Assembly (NCBI GenBank): GCA_051746765.1
Contig: JBNJFK010000003.1
Coordinates: 1-29,866, forward strand
DNA length: 29,866 nt
Direction of reading: 5' to 3'
Source: JBBEBE01 sp051746765
Lineage (GTDB): Bacteria; Bacteroidota; Rhodothermia; Balneolales; Balneolaceae
Position numbers and translations under genes: made by a program. This document shows, one piece after another, positions 22,328 to 29,866 of this stretch. Under the pieces are notes generated by a model, which was not told the origin of the DNA, made no database searches, and was given only the letters and a program-made list of their open reading frames with translations. Positions within the stretch are counted from its first letter, which is position 1; each line of letters starts with the position of its first letter.

Positions 22328-25300
22328 ATGAAGTTCGTTCTGTCCAATTTATCACCGTTCTCCCAGACCGTTGATCTCGCAACTGTATCAATTTATCGAA
22401 TTGCAGTTCTGATGATCGTATGCCTTCTGTTCCTGAATCAGTGTAAACCTGCCGATTCGGGTTCCATTCCGGCACTTCCTGCGGAAGAGAGATCCCTGGA
22501 TGCCGGGAAAGCCGTTGAGGAGGCAGATTCGATCGAATCGGATGTCACTCTCACGTTGGCAGACGGACTTGAAGCGTCACTTTGGGCATCGGAGTCTTTG
22601 ATTGGAGATCCTGCCGGGATCCGGTTCGATGATCGGGGAAGAGTGTGGGTTGCATCGACGAACCGGAGACGCACCAGTGCTCCAGACGCTGGAGCCGTGA
22701 GTCAGTGGTTTCACGAAAATCTCTCATGGACGACTGTTGGCGATCGCCAAGAATTTCTCCGGGAAACGTTGACTCCGGATGCGTCCGATGAACATGAGTG
22801 GCTTCAGGATTTCGACGGCAACGGCGTCCATGACTGGAGAGACATGACCATCGAACAGGATCCGGTATATCGGGTCGAAGACCGTGACGGAGACGGAATT
22901 GCCGATCGATCCCATGTTCTGGATTGGGACAACTACAGCGAAGTAACTGAAATTACGGGATCGGCATTCATGCATGACGGAGAGCTCTTTCTTGCGAGGA
23001 TTCCCAACATTCTGAGGGTCTCGGAGGAAGAAGAAGACGGGACATTGGGTGCGGCTACGTCCCTTCTCTATGGATTCGGAGTTCATTACGGCTATTCGGG
23101 TCACGGCATGTCCGGTTTCAAATTGGGCCCGGACGGCCGACTCTATGTAGCCATTGGAGATGTGGGACTCCATGTCGAAGATCGAGAGGGAAATCTCTGG
23201 GAGGTTCCTAACGAGGGGTCCATCTTCAGGATGGATCCGGACGGTTCCAACTTCGAAGTGGTCGCCCGGGGCTTGCGCAATGTGCATGAATTCGATTTTG
23301 ATGCACATGGAAATCTGATCGCTGTCGACAACAATGGTCCGACGGGAGATGTGGATCGACTCGTCCATCTGATCGATGGATCGGATAGCGGCTGGCGTAT
23401 CTACTGGCAGATGGGCAAATATTCGGACGAGAAGAACAACGATTACAACCCGTGGGTCGAGGAGGGATATTATCGACAATCATTCGACGGGCAGGCGAGT
23501 CACATCCTTCCGTCGATCGAACCTGGATATCGTGGACCTGCCGGGTTGGTATATAATCCGGGAACGGCATTAGGTGAGGAGTGGAGAGATACTTTTTTTG
23601 CCTCTTCGTTTGTCGGCTCCACTACTCAGTCGGGTATTCAGGCGTTCAGACTTCGTCCGAACGGTGCAACCTTCAAGCGCGATACAACCGTTACGGTTAT
23701 GCGGGGAATACTTTCGACCACTCTCGATTTCGGGCCGGACGGTGCACTCTACAGCGGAGACTGGATTTCAGGTTGGGTTACAAAGGGGACCGGTAGAATT
23801 TGGCGATTTGATACGCTTGAGCGAGACGATCAAGTCCGGGACGAGGTGGAGCAGATGATTCGAAGTGACGAATCGACCTGGCAACCGGAAGAGCTGGAAG
23901 TGCGAATCGGACATCCGGATCGGCGCATTCGGCAGAAGGCGCAACAAGAACTGGTCAAACGCGGGGAGTTGGACCGTTTGCAAAGGGTAGCAGAGGAGTC
24001 GGACGATCTGCTTTCCGGTATTCATGCCGTATGGGGTATCGGGCAGCGGGGTCGGCAGTATGGCGAGGACGTAACCGATCGTTTGTTGCCACTACTGAAT
24101 CATGATTCGGCCGAGTTGCGTGCCCAGGTGGCCAAAACATTGGGTGAGGTGGAATCTGAAGAAGCGGTCGAGTCACTTCGTGAAAAGCTCAGCGAGTCCA
24201 ACCCGCGGGTGTTGCTCTATGCCGTGGAGGCCCTCGGCAGATTGGGTGATCGCGGATCCATTGAAGGGATTGTGGATGTCGTACGAAACCATGGTGACGA
24301 GGAGATCTATCTGGAACGTGCGGCAGCGATTGCACTGGCCAGAATCGGTGATCCGGACCCCCTTGTCGAACTTTCCGGAGATCCGTCCAGATCGGTCCGG
24401 GCAGCTGCACTGGTGGCTCTTCGCCGGTTGAATCATCCGGGGGTCATTCGTTTTCTACAGGATGAAGACCCTGCATTGGTGCGCGATGCAGCACGTGCGA
24501 TTAATGATGAGACGCAGATTCAGAACGGGCTCGAACCACTCTCGTCGATGCTGGAGAGCAACTCCGATGATGAGCCCCTGCTCCGTCGGGCCATCAATGC
24601 AAGCTTTTATCTTGGAGATGAAACAGGTGCTGAGCGATTGGCACAGTTTGCTGCCGATTCATCAAGAGATCCCGTGTTGCGCGCCGAAGTATTGGAGGTG
24701 TTGGCCTACTGGGTAGAGGGGTCGGATCTGGATCGGGTCACAGGGCGATATCGCGGAATTCCGGATCACGAACGTGAAGTTGCTGCAACCACCGCACTCA
24801 AAGAGGTCGTGGAGTCACTTCTTGGCGAGAACCAATCGATACAAGTACGTGAAAACGCGCTCCTGGCGATCGGCACGTTGTCTATAGAGCTGTCGAGCGA
24901 TCGGATTTTTCAGCTCCTTCAATCAGATCCGGAAGCGTCGGTGCGGCTTCGTGCACTGCAAACGTTGGCGATGATAGACAGTGAGGAGTTGGAAGCAGCT
25001 CTGTCTCTGGCCCTGGCGGATCCGGATTCCGAGGTTCGTATGGCGGCATTGGAACAGTTGCCCCGACTGGAGCTGGAACCGGAAGCACGTGTAGAGCTTT
25101 TGGATCGAATGGTTCGGGAGGGTACGTTACGGGAGCAGCAGGCAGCGGTTCGACTCACGGGTACCCTGGATGGTTCCGAGGCATCTGACCGATTGAATCG
25201 GTGGCTTGCGAGGTGGGAAGAAGAGGAGTGGCCGCAAGAACTGGAGCTGGACCTGGTGGAAGCCATTGAATCAGATTCGGATATAGAACGAATGGAGCGA

Positions 25301-25765
25301 GTGCAGACCCTTCTCCAGCGTGGTGAATCGAAAACCGACCGGTACCGTTGGGCTCTCCATGGCGGACGTGCCGATCGTGGGGGTCGGGTGATCGCCAATC
25401 ATCAGGATGCACAGTGTTACCGCTGCCACACGGATGGTGGTGGAGCGGGTCCGGACCTGGAAGGAGTGGGCTCGAGAATGAATCGATACGGACTCCTGGA
25501 GGCTCTGGTGGATCCGGGAGCCACGCTGTCACCCGGATATGGCACCGTAACGTTAACCCTGGAAGACGGCTCGGAGGTCCAAGGATTTCTTTCCGATGTC
25601 ACGGATCGGTACTGGATTTTGCAACGGGATGGTGAAGAGGTTGAAGTTCCATCCGAAGAGATTGTCTCAAAGGAGTACGGGATCTCAAGCATGCCATCGA
25701 TGGAAGATGTGTTGACCCGGGATGAGTTACGAGATGTAGTGGAGTATTTAAATCAACAGGAATAA
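22328..25765 (+). CDS. Dehydrogenase-propeller / HEAT-repeat / cytochrome c lipoprotein
   Basis: The 1145-residue protein has a leader ending FLNQC (Cys39), an atypical lipobox. The beta-propeller (about 75-520) has 'LEASLWASESLIGDPAGIRFDDRGRVWVAST', 'DRDGDGIADRSHV' and 'FGPDGALYSGDWISG', as in PVC-type membrane-bound dehydrogenases (TIGR02604-like). A long array of HEAT-like helical repeats follows (about 550-990, e.g. 'LRAQVAKTLGEVESEEAVESLREKL'). The C-terminal heme-binding domain has CYRCH (Cys1030, Cys1033, His1034) and the family end 'EE.VS....SSMPSMEDVLT.DELRDVVEYL' (TIGR02603-like). It probably oxidises a sugar in the periplasm and passes electrons through heme c. The ATG at 22328 places the signal at the N-terminus. 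A DMT transporter follows 19 bases later. Confidence 0.9.
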   Translation: MKFVLSNLSPFSQTVDLATVSIYRIAVLMIVCLLFLNQCKPADSGSIPALPAEERSLDAGKAVEEADSIESDVTLTLADGLEASLWASESLIGDPAGIRFDDRGRVWVASTNRRRTSAPDAGAVSQWFHENLSWTTVGDRQEFLRETLTPDASDEHEWLQDFDGNGVHDWRDMTIEQDPVYRVEDRDGDGIADRSHVLDWDNYSEVTEITGSAFMHDGELFLARIPNILRVSEEEEDGTLGAATSLLYGFGVHYGYSGHGMSGFKLGPDGRLYVAIGDVGLHVEDREGNLWEVPNEGSIFRMDPDGSNFEVVARGLRNVHEFDFDAHGNLIAVDNNGPTGDVDRLVHLIDGSDSGWRIYWQMGKYSDEKNNDYNPWVEEGYYRQSFDGQASHILPSIEPGYRGPAGLVYNPGTALGEEWRDTFFASSFVGSTTQSGIQAFRLRPNGATFKRDTTVTVMRGILSTTLDFGPDGALYSGDWISGWVTKGTGRIWRFDTLERDDQVRDEVEQMIRSDESTWQPEELEVRIGHPDRRIRQKAQQELVKRGELDRLQRVAEESDDLLSGIHAVWGIGQRGRQYGEDVTDRLLPLLNHDSAELRAQVAKTLGEVESEEAVESLREKLSESNPRVLLYAVEALGRLGDRGSIEGIVDVVRNHGDEEIYLERAAAIALARIGDPDPLVELSGDPSRSVRAAALVALRRLNHPGVIRFLQDEDPALVRDAARAINDETQIQNGLEPLSSMLESNSDDEPLLRRAINASFYLGDETGAERLAQFAADSSRDPVLRAEVLEVLAYWVEGSDLDRVTGRYRGIPDHEREVAATTALKEVVESLLGENQSIQVRENALLAIGTLSIELSSDRIFQLLQSDPEASVRLRALQTLAMIDSEELEAALSLALADPDSEVRMAALEQLPRLELEPEARVELLDRMVREGTLREQQAAVRLTGTLDGSEASDRLNRWLARWEEEEWPQELELDLVEAIESDSDIERMERVQTLLQRGESKTDRYRWALHGGRADRGGRVIANHQDAQCYRCHTDGGGAGPDLEGVGSRMNRYGLLEALVDPGATLSPGYGTVTLTLEDGSEVQGFLSDVTDRYWILQRDGEEVEVPSEEIVSKEYGISSMPSMEDVLTRDELRDVVEYLNQQE

Positions 25766-25784
25766 CTCTTCAATCGGAGATTTT

Positions 25785-26717
25785 ATGAGTTCAGGTAGAT
25801 CGTCGTCCAAGCTGTGGCTGTTTTTTGCATTGATTACGACTCTGTTTTGGGGTGTTTGGGGTGCACTGATCGAAATTCCCGAACGGGCAGGTTTTCCAGC
25901 GACACTCAGTTATGTGGTTTGGTCCCTTACCATGATTCCACCTGCACTCGTGGCACTCAAACTGATTGACTGGAAGTTGGACCGATCTCGCCGATCCATC
26001 TTTTTGGGGATGTCTGTAGGTTTGTTGGGAGCCGGAGGTCAGCTCATCCTGTTCCAGACGCTTTCGATCGCTCCGGCTTACCTTGTCTATCCATTGATCT
26101 CGCTGTCACCCGTGGTCACGGTACTTCTGGCATTCTTCTTTTTGGGTGAGCGTACACATCGTCTTGGATGGATCGGGATACTGGCCGCCATGATTGCCAT
26201 TCCGCTACTCTCCTGGAGTCCACCGGAAGGAGATGGAGGAATCGAGGGTGGGCTCTGGTTGCTACCGGCTCTCTTGGTCTTTATTGCGTGGGGTGTACAA
26301 TCGTTTATTATCAAGTTTGCCAACGAAACCATGCAGGCAGAGAATATCTTCTTTTACATGATGCTCTCGGCCATATTGATGGCACCGGTCGCGTGGATGA
26401 TGACCGACTGGAGTGAACCGATCCATTGGGGATTTTCCGGTCCGGGTGCGGCCGCGTTGATTCAGTCACTCAATGCAGTCGGAGCGCTCTTTTTGGTCTA
26501 TGCTTTTCGTTACGGTAAGGCGATGATTGTTTCCCCGCTCTGCAATGCCGTAGCTCCGGTCATCACGATTATCCTTTCGCTGGCCATCTATTCGGTCTGG
26601 CCCCATCCGGTTCCGCTGACCGGAATGATTCTGGCCATTCTCGCCACGTTCCTGTTATCTGTTGAACGGGACGATCCCTCCGGGGACGCAGCGGAATCCG
26701 GAGGTCCGCTTGGCTAG
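25785..26717 (+). CDS. DMT-superfamily transporter (EamA-like)
   Basis: The 310-residue inner-membrane protein has about ten hydrophobic segments in two similar halves. 'TTLFWGVWGALIEIPERAG', 'PLISLSPVVTVLLAFFFLGERTHRLGWIGILAAMIAIPLL' and 'SPLCNAVAPVITIILSLAI' carry the usual EamA pattern of a proline-containing helix followed by 'GER'. DMT proteins export or exchange small metabolites such as amino acids or sugars. GGAG seven bases before the ATG is a good ribosome binding site. It follows the dehydrogenase lipoprotein by 19 bases, suggesting co-transcription. The substrate is unknown. Confidence 0.85.
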   Translation: MSSGRSSSKLWLFFALITTLFWGVWGALIEIPERAGFPATLSYVVWSLTMIPPALVALKLIDWKLDRSRRSIFLGMSVGLLGAGGQLILFQTLSIAPAYLVYPLISLSPVVTVLLAFFFLGERTHRLGWIGILAAMIAIPLLSWSPPEGDGGIEGGLWLLPALLVFIAWGVQSFIIKFANETMQAENIFFYMMLSAILMAPVAWMMTDWSEPIHWGFSGPGAAALIQSLNAVGALFLVYAFRYGKAMIVSPLCNAVAPVITIILSLAIYSVWPHPVPLTGMILAILATFLLSVERDDPSGDAAESGGPLG

Positions 26718-26732
26718 TGTGACATCAGAGAG

Positions 26733-27350
26733 TCAGGAGTTTTCGCGTTGCAGTCGTTCAAGAGCGGCCAGTACACGCTCACTATCGCCGGCTGCATCCA
26801 CTTCTGTGTCCTTGTAGACCACGGTTCCGCTCGGGTCAACGATGAAGGTCCATCGGGCAGTTGTTACATCCCGTGTAAGTTCGACAGTCTCACCATCTAC
26901 TTCCCGTGAGATTGTACCGCCGTCCCGGGTTTCGACGCCGAATGCACGCGCAATGGATCCGTCACGATCCGAAATGAGCGGGAAATTCAGATTATTCAGT
27001 CGTTGGAAGATTCGCAGGTTTTCCTGGCGATCACCACTGATTCCGACCACTTCGGCACCCATCTCGGTCAGTTGTGTTCGATTGTCACGAAAACTGCATG
27101 CTTGAGCTGTGCAGCCTCCCGTCAGCGCTGCAGGGTAGAAGTATACGACGACCCATCCATCCCCGTACTGCTCACGGGAATCCCAGGATTCACCATTTGC
27201 GGTTTCCGATGCAAAATGAGGGGCAGCGTCTCCCTCTTCGAGCTGAACTGTTTCCGGGTTTTGTTGACCCAACAAAAGGGTTGGGAGGAGCATCAAAGTG
27301 GTCACGAGGAGTGCAGATTGGACTATCCGTAGAAGTTGTTGTCGGTGCAT
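26733..27350 (-). CDS. Exported peroxiredoxin (BCP/PrxQ type)
   Basis: The 205-residue protein has a Sec signal peptide (MHRQQLLRIVQSALLVTT... to LLLGQ). A thioredoxin-fold AhpC/TSA domain follows with 'EGDAAPHF', 'VVVYFYPAALTGGCTAQACSFRD' (peroxidatic Cys80 and a second cysteine five residues later, as in PrxQ/BCP) and 'GVVGISGDRQENLRIF'-like segments. It reduces peroxides using thiols. Export to the periplasm is less common for this subfamily and fits an environment with oxidising enzymes nearby. The start at 27350 is chosen over 27437, which overlaps the nitrilase gene. It lies 67 bases after the nitrilase stop on the same strand, probably in one operon with it and the GntR regulator. Confidence 0.9.
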   Translation of the reverse strand: MHRQQLLRIVQSALLVTTLMLLPTLLLGQQNPETVQLEEGDAAPHFASETANGESWDSREQYGDGWVVVYFYPAALTGGCTAQACSFRDNRTQLTEMGAEVVGISGDRQENLRIFQRLNNLNFPLISDRDGSIARAFGVETRDGGTISREVDGETVELTRDVTTARWTFIVDPSGTVVYKDTEVDAAGDSERVLAALERLQRENS

Positions 27351-27417
27351 GGCAAATGAAATTGAGTCAGGGTTTGAGGGAAGAATATACATAATGTCGG
27401 GAACCGCTTTTCCGGTT

Positions 27418-28386
27418 TCATCGTTCATCCGTGCCAATTTGAAGCCAGGATACCTGCTGTTTGGATTGGTGATTCTGGTTCAGAATAGACTGGTAGAGCT
27501 CGGGTCGACGCGCATTTTTGTAACGAAAGCCACCGGCGTCTGTCAATTTCTGATGAGTTGCTCGTGCGCTTACGCGACCATCTCCAAGTGATCGACATTC
27601 GGCTATGATGTCGCCAAACGGATCGATAATCATTGAACATCCATTTTTGAGTTGATCTCCGTCCATCCCAATCGGGTTGGAGAAGACAACATAGGCAGCG
27701 TTGTCATACGCGCGGGCCGGTAGCCACTTCATAAGCCATGCGCGTCCCTTCAGGCCATCGAATTCGGCTCGAAGGGAGGTCGGGTCGTTGTGCCGGTTCT
27801 CCCATAGTTCCGGATCCACAAAACCGGCACCTGGTCGGGTCGAAGGTGTACACATGGTTACGTGAGGCATAAAAAGGATATCGGCTCCCAGCAAATTGGT
27901 AGCTCGCACGTTTTCAATGATGTTGTTGTCATAACAGATCAGAATTCCACAGGTCCACCCGCGAAGCTCGAAAGTGACATAACGGTCGCCGGCGGTTAAT
28001 TCGGGGTGAATGAACGGGTGCAGTTTACGATAGACTGCTTTCAGATCCATCCCGTCTACACAGACATAGCTGTTGTATACCCGACCCTGGTCGTCCCGTT
28101 CAAAGAGTCCGGCCAGAATCGCAACACCGGTGTCTCGAGAGATCTCCATGAGGCGCTGAATCGAGGGACCTTCCGGAATCGATTCGGCCTGTCGGACCAA
28201 TTGAGCGAAGTCGAGATGCCGGGCGTGGCTGTAACCGGGGATGCAACACTCGTGAAAGGCAATGACATCCGATCCGTCAGCGGCGGCATCCGATGCCATC
28301 TGCTTGATTATGGAGAGATTGTAGGTCTTCTCTTCTGCTCGGTGTTCAAACTGGACGACGGAAATTTCCAATGGTTGGTCGGGCAT
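27418..28386 (-). CDS. Carbon-nitrogen hydrolase (nitrilase superfamily)
   Basis: The 322-residue cytoplasmic enzyme has the family triad Glu46 (FHECCIPGY), Lys121 (VYRKLHPF) and Cys151 (GILICYDNN), each in its standard context, with 'GRVYNSYVCVDG' and 'ARAYDNAAYVVFSNPIG' around them. Members hydrolyse amides, carbamoyl groups or nitriles. The C-terminal 'FRYKNARRPELYQSIL' resembles beta-ureidopropionase/N-carbamoyl amidase relatives. The substrate is not determined. It follows the GntR regulator by 74 bases and precedes the peroxiredoxin, so it probably belongs to the regulon of that repressor. Confidence 0.9.
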   Translation of the reverse strand: MPDQPLEISVVQFEHRAEEKTYNLSIIKQMASDAAADGSDVIAFHECCIPGYSHARHLDFAQLVRQAESIPEGPSIQRLMEISRDTGVAILAGLFERDDQGRVYNSYVCVDGMDLKAVYRKLHPFIHPELTAGDRYVTFELRGWTCGILICYDNNIIENVRATNLLGADILFMPHVTMCTPSTRPGAGFVDPELWENRHNDPTSLRAEFDGLKGRAWLMKWLPARAYDNAAYVVFSNPIGMDGDQLKNGCSMIIDPFGDIIAECRSLGDGRVSARATHQKLTDAGGFRYKNARRPELYQSILNQNHQSKQQVSWLQIGTDER

Positions 28387-28460
28387 CGTATGGGGACATA
28401 TGTCTCATGAATCTGGTGTACCAGCTGTCAATGTACAAATTCAATCGGCGAGTGGGAATT

Positions 28461-29276
28461 TCAACTTGCGGTTCGATCGCTTCGAAAGACCGGGTTGAAT
28501 TCTTTGAACGGCATCTCTCCATCGGTCTCTTCCGGGTCCCTCTCCAGGACCATTTCGTAGGCCACCCGGTCGCTCCGGTAATACCGACGTTGAAAATAGA
28601 CCGACTTTTCACCCAGTGTATAAGATGTCCGGTCCATCAACAGAAGAGGCGTTCCGGGTTCGATATTCAGATGTCGGGCCATCTCATTAGAGGCGGCATC
28701 TGCAGAGATGAGATACGATCCGCGAAGAATGGGGATTTCAAATTTTTTTTCGAGAATGTGATAGATTGTGCGTGTTTCCAGTTCACCCGGATCCAAAAGT
28801 TGTCCATACATCATGGGCAACCACGTACTATCGAACGCAATCGCCTGACCATCGCCGAGCCGAAGTCTGTCGATCTGGATTACGTTGGTGCCGGGTTCCA
28901 TTTGCAGGCTGGGCAGAATCCAATCGGGCGCTTCGACGGTCTGGAATCGAACCAGTGAGGTGGAGGCAGAAAGTCCCGCTCGTGTCATGTCTTCATGGAA
29001 GTCGGTGAGCCGAACGAGTTGGTGGGGGGCGCGTTGGTCACTGACAAACGATCCAAGGCCCTGACAACGATAGATGATGGATTCGCTCTCCAGTGACTGC
29101 AGTGCACGACGAATGGTCACGCGACTGACATCGAACTGTCGGGCCATCTGGTTTTCCGACGGAAGCTTCTGATCCGGCTGAAATGTACCGTCATCAATTC
29201 GTTGACGAAGCCACTGGCTGATCTGGCTATGCATCGGGATGCCTCGTTTCAATTTCATGGCATTTTGAGTTTTCAT
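28461..29276 (-). CDS. GntR-family (HutC subfamily) transcriptional regulator
   Basis: The 271-residue regulator has an N-terminal winged helix ('PMHSQISQWLRQRIDDGTFQPDQKLPSENQMARQFDVSRVTIRRALQSLESESII..CQGLGSFV', about 14-78). A UTRA effector-binding domain follows (about 95-235, 'VIQIDRLRLGDGQAIAFDSTWLP', 'EMARHLNIEPGTPLLLMDRTSY'). It represses transcription until a small ligand binds the UTRA domain; the ligand is unknown. The ATG at 29276 gives full length, and a second in-frame ATG at 29258 is possible. It is divergent from the YeeE transporter at 29396, with a palindromic site and two promoters between them, and is upstream of the nitrilase and peroxiredoxin. Autoregulation and control of the transporter are predicted. 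Confidence 0.92.
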   Translation of the reverse strand: MKTQNAMKLKRGIPMHSQISQWLRQRIDDGTFQPDQKLPSENQMARQFDVSRVTIRRALQSLESESIIYRCQGLGSFVSDQRAPHQLVRLTDFHEDMTRAGLSASTSLVRFQTVEAPDWILPSLQMEPGTNVIQIDRLRLGDGQAIAFDSTWLPMMYGQLLDPGELETRTIYHILEKKFEIPILRGSYLISADAASNEMARHLNIEPGTPLLLMDRTSYTLGEKSVYFQRRYYRSDRVAYEMVLERDPEETDGEMPFKEFNPVFRSDRTAS

Positions 29277-29296
29277 TTCTGATTCTGACTACCTTC

Positions 29297-29325
29297 ATAA
29301 TAGGCCGATAGATTTTAATTATCAA
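29297..29325 (-). promoter_or_regulatory. Sigma70-like promoter for GntR gene
   Basis: On the minus strand, TTGATA (29320-29325) and TATTAT (29297-29302) are separated by 17 bases. The -35 box directly abuts the palindrome at 29326-29343. The predicted start is near 29290, leaving a very short leader to the ATG at 29276. Confidence 0.55.
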
Positions 29326-29343
29326 TACTTGTATTGACAAGTA
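29326..29343. promoter_or_regulatory. GntR-type operator palindrome
   Basis: TACTTGT at 29326-29332 and ACAAGTA at 29337-29343 are perfect inverted copies separated by ATTG. The core GT-N4-AC matches the GntR-family operator pattern. It overlaps the plus-strand -35 box and abuts the minus-strand -35 box, so one bound dimer could block both promoters. Confidence 0.7.
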
Positions 29344-29362
29344 AGGACATCATGGATATATT
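29334..29362 (+). promoter_or_regulatory. Sigma70-like promoter for YeeE transporter gene
   Basis: TTGACA (29334-29339) and TATATT (29357-29362) are separated by 17 bases, a near-consensus sigma70 arrangement. The -35 box lies inside the GntR-type palindrome. The predicted start near 29369 leaves a leader of about 27 bases to the ATG at 29396. Confidence 0.6.
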
Positions 29363-29395
29363 GGCTCCAGACAATCGAAACAAACCCAAGTAGAG

Positions 29396-29866
29396 ATGAT
29401 TGACATACTGACCCAACCCTGGCCCTGGTACATTGCCGGTCCGCTGATCGGGCTTACGGTCCCGCTTCTCCTGATTGTGGGTGGCAAGATGTTTGGCGTT
29501 TCGGCCAATCTTCGCCACATCTGTGCGAGCTGTGATCCGGCCGGTATAGAGTTCTTCCAATATGATTGGAGAAAGAGCGGAGGCTGGAATCTGACGTTTA
29601 TGGTCGGGACCGTTCTGGGTGGATACCTGGGAGGGTCTCTTTTCGCGAATCCAGAGCCGATTGCATTGGCCGGATCCACCATTGAAGATCTGCGTGCTCT
29701 TGGGATTACGCAGTTCGACGGGTTTGTTCCGGCAGAACTTTTTCAGTGGAGTACACTCGCTACACCGACCGGTTGGATCATCCTGGTATTGGGAGGATTC
29801 ATGGTCGGGTTCGGAGCACGCTATGCCGGTGGTTGTACCTCGGGCCATGCCATCTCCGGTCTGTCC
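29396..29866 (+). CDS. YeeE/YedE family sulfur transporter (partial, runs off right edge)
   Basis: The ATG at 29396 opens a frame with no stop before the window end (157 codons). The product begins MIDILTQPWPWYIAGPLIGL and has a cysteine pair HICASCDPAG (Cys43, Cys46). The family hallmark 'GFMVGFGARYAGGCTSGHAISGLS' (Cys147) is at the cut edge. In Bacteroidota this length and motif belong to the half-size YeeE/YedE transporter, usually followed by a second half-size partner, which may lie just beyond the window. Family members transport thiosulfate or related sulfur species. An in-frame stop at 29342-29344 excludes a much longer N-terminus, and no other ATG precedes. It is controlled by the operator-overlapped promoter upstream. 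Confidence 0.88.
   Translation, partial: MIDILTQPWPWYIAGPLIGLTVPLLLIVGGKMFGVSANLRHICASCDPAGIEFFQYDWRKSGGWNLTFMVGTVLGGYLGGSLFANPEPIALAGSTIEDLRALGITQFDGFVPAELFQWSTLATPTGWIILVLGGFMVGFGARYAGGCTSGHAISGLS

Noticed and set aside
23900..25300. Possible DNA-level tandem repeats in the large lipoprotein gene
   Set aside because: The repetition is at protein level (HEAT-like helices) and the nucleotide sequence is divergent between units.

Overview
The window is about 30 kb of bacterial chromosome of moderate GC content with one clearly AT-rich block. The gene set suggests a Bacteroidota-like lineage, most plausibly Balneolales or Rhodothermales. It has a TonB-dependent receptor with a carboxypeptidase-like N-terminal domain, several lipoproteins with lipobox cysteines, Tat-exported Gfo/Idh/MocA oxidoreductases, a DUF1080 protein and a PVC-style dehydrogenase/HEAT/cytochrome lipoprotein. 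The lineage is an inference; there is no rRNA or marker gene here. No tRNA, rRNA, CRISPR array, transposase or integrase was seen.

Layout. 1-4778: an SRPBCC protein running off the left edge, then a carbohydrate-oxidation group (glucose/sorbosone dehydrogenase-like lipoprotein, exported Gfo/Idh/MocA oxidoreductase, DUF1080 protein). 4815-7592: after a strong terminator, a compact three-gene operon of an ABM-fold (HmoA-like) monooxygenase, a stand-alone cobalamin-binding protein with the CarH/LitR-type light-sensing cap motif, and a histidine kinase overlapping it by 4 bases. 7617-9729 (minus): a TsuA/YeeE-type thiosulfate transporter and an exported rhodanese. 9866-11035 (minus): a second exported Gfo/Idh/MocA protein. 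11250-13685: a TonB-dependent receptor.

13692-17664: an AT-rich block bounded by a perfect 23-bp direct repeat. The repeat is the 3' end of the small membrane-protein gene at 17642-17806, so the block looks like an integrated element. Its only genes are a divergent pair: a LexA/CI-like S24 repressor with an 18-bp perfect palindrome just upstream of its start, and a 994-residue multi-PAS/GAF HisKA_2-type sensor kinase.

17642-29866: a Pmp3/YqaE peptide translationally coupled to an O6-alkylguanine-DNA alkyltransferase; an exported alpha/beta hydrolase; an FAD-dependent oxidoreductase; a DUF302 protein; the 1145-residue dehydrogenase/HEAT/cytochrome lipoprotein followed by a DMT transporter; then a minus-strand group of GntR regulator, nitrilase-family amidohydrolase and exported peroxiredoxin. 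Divergent from the GntR gene is a second YeeE/YedE transporter cut by the right edge. The intergenic region between them has an 18-bp palindrome of GntR type and two back-to-back sigma70-like promoters.

The strongest candidates for new biology are the tetrapyrrole/B12 sensor-kinase operon, the repeat-bounded repressor-kinase element, and the GntR-operator control region at the right end. Three themes recur: periplasmic sugar oxidation, sulfane-sulfur handling (rhodanese, two YeeE proteins, possibly DUF302), and light, redox or stress sensing.
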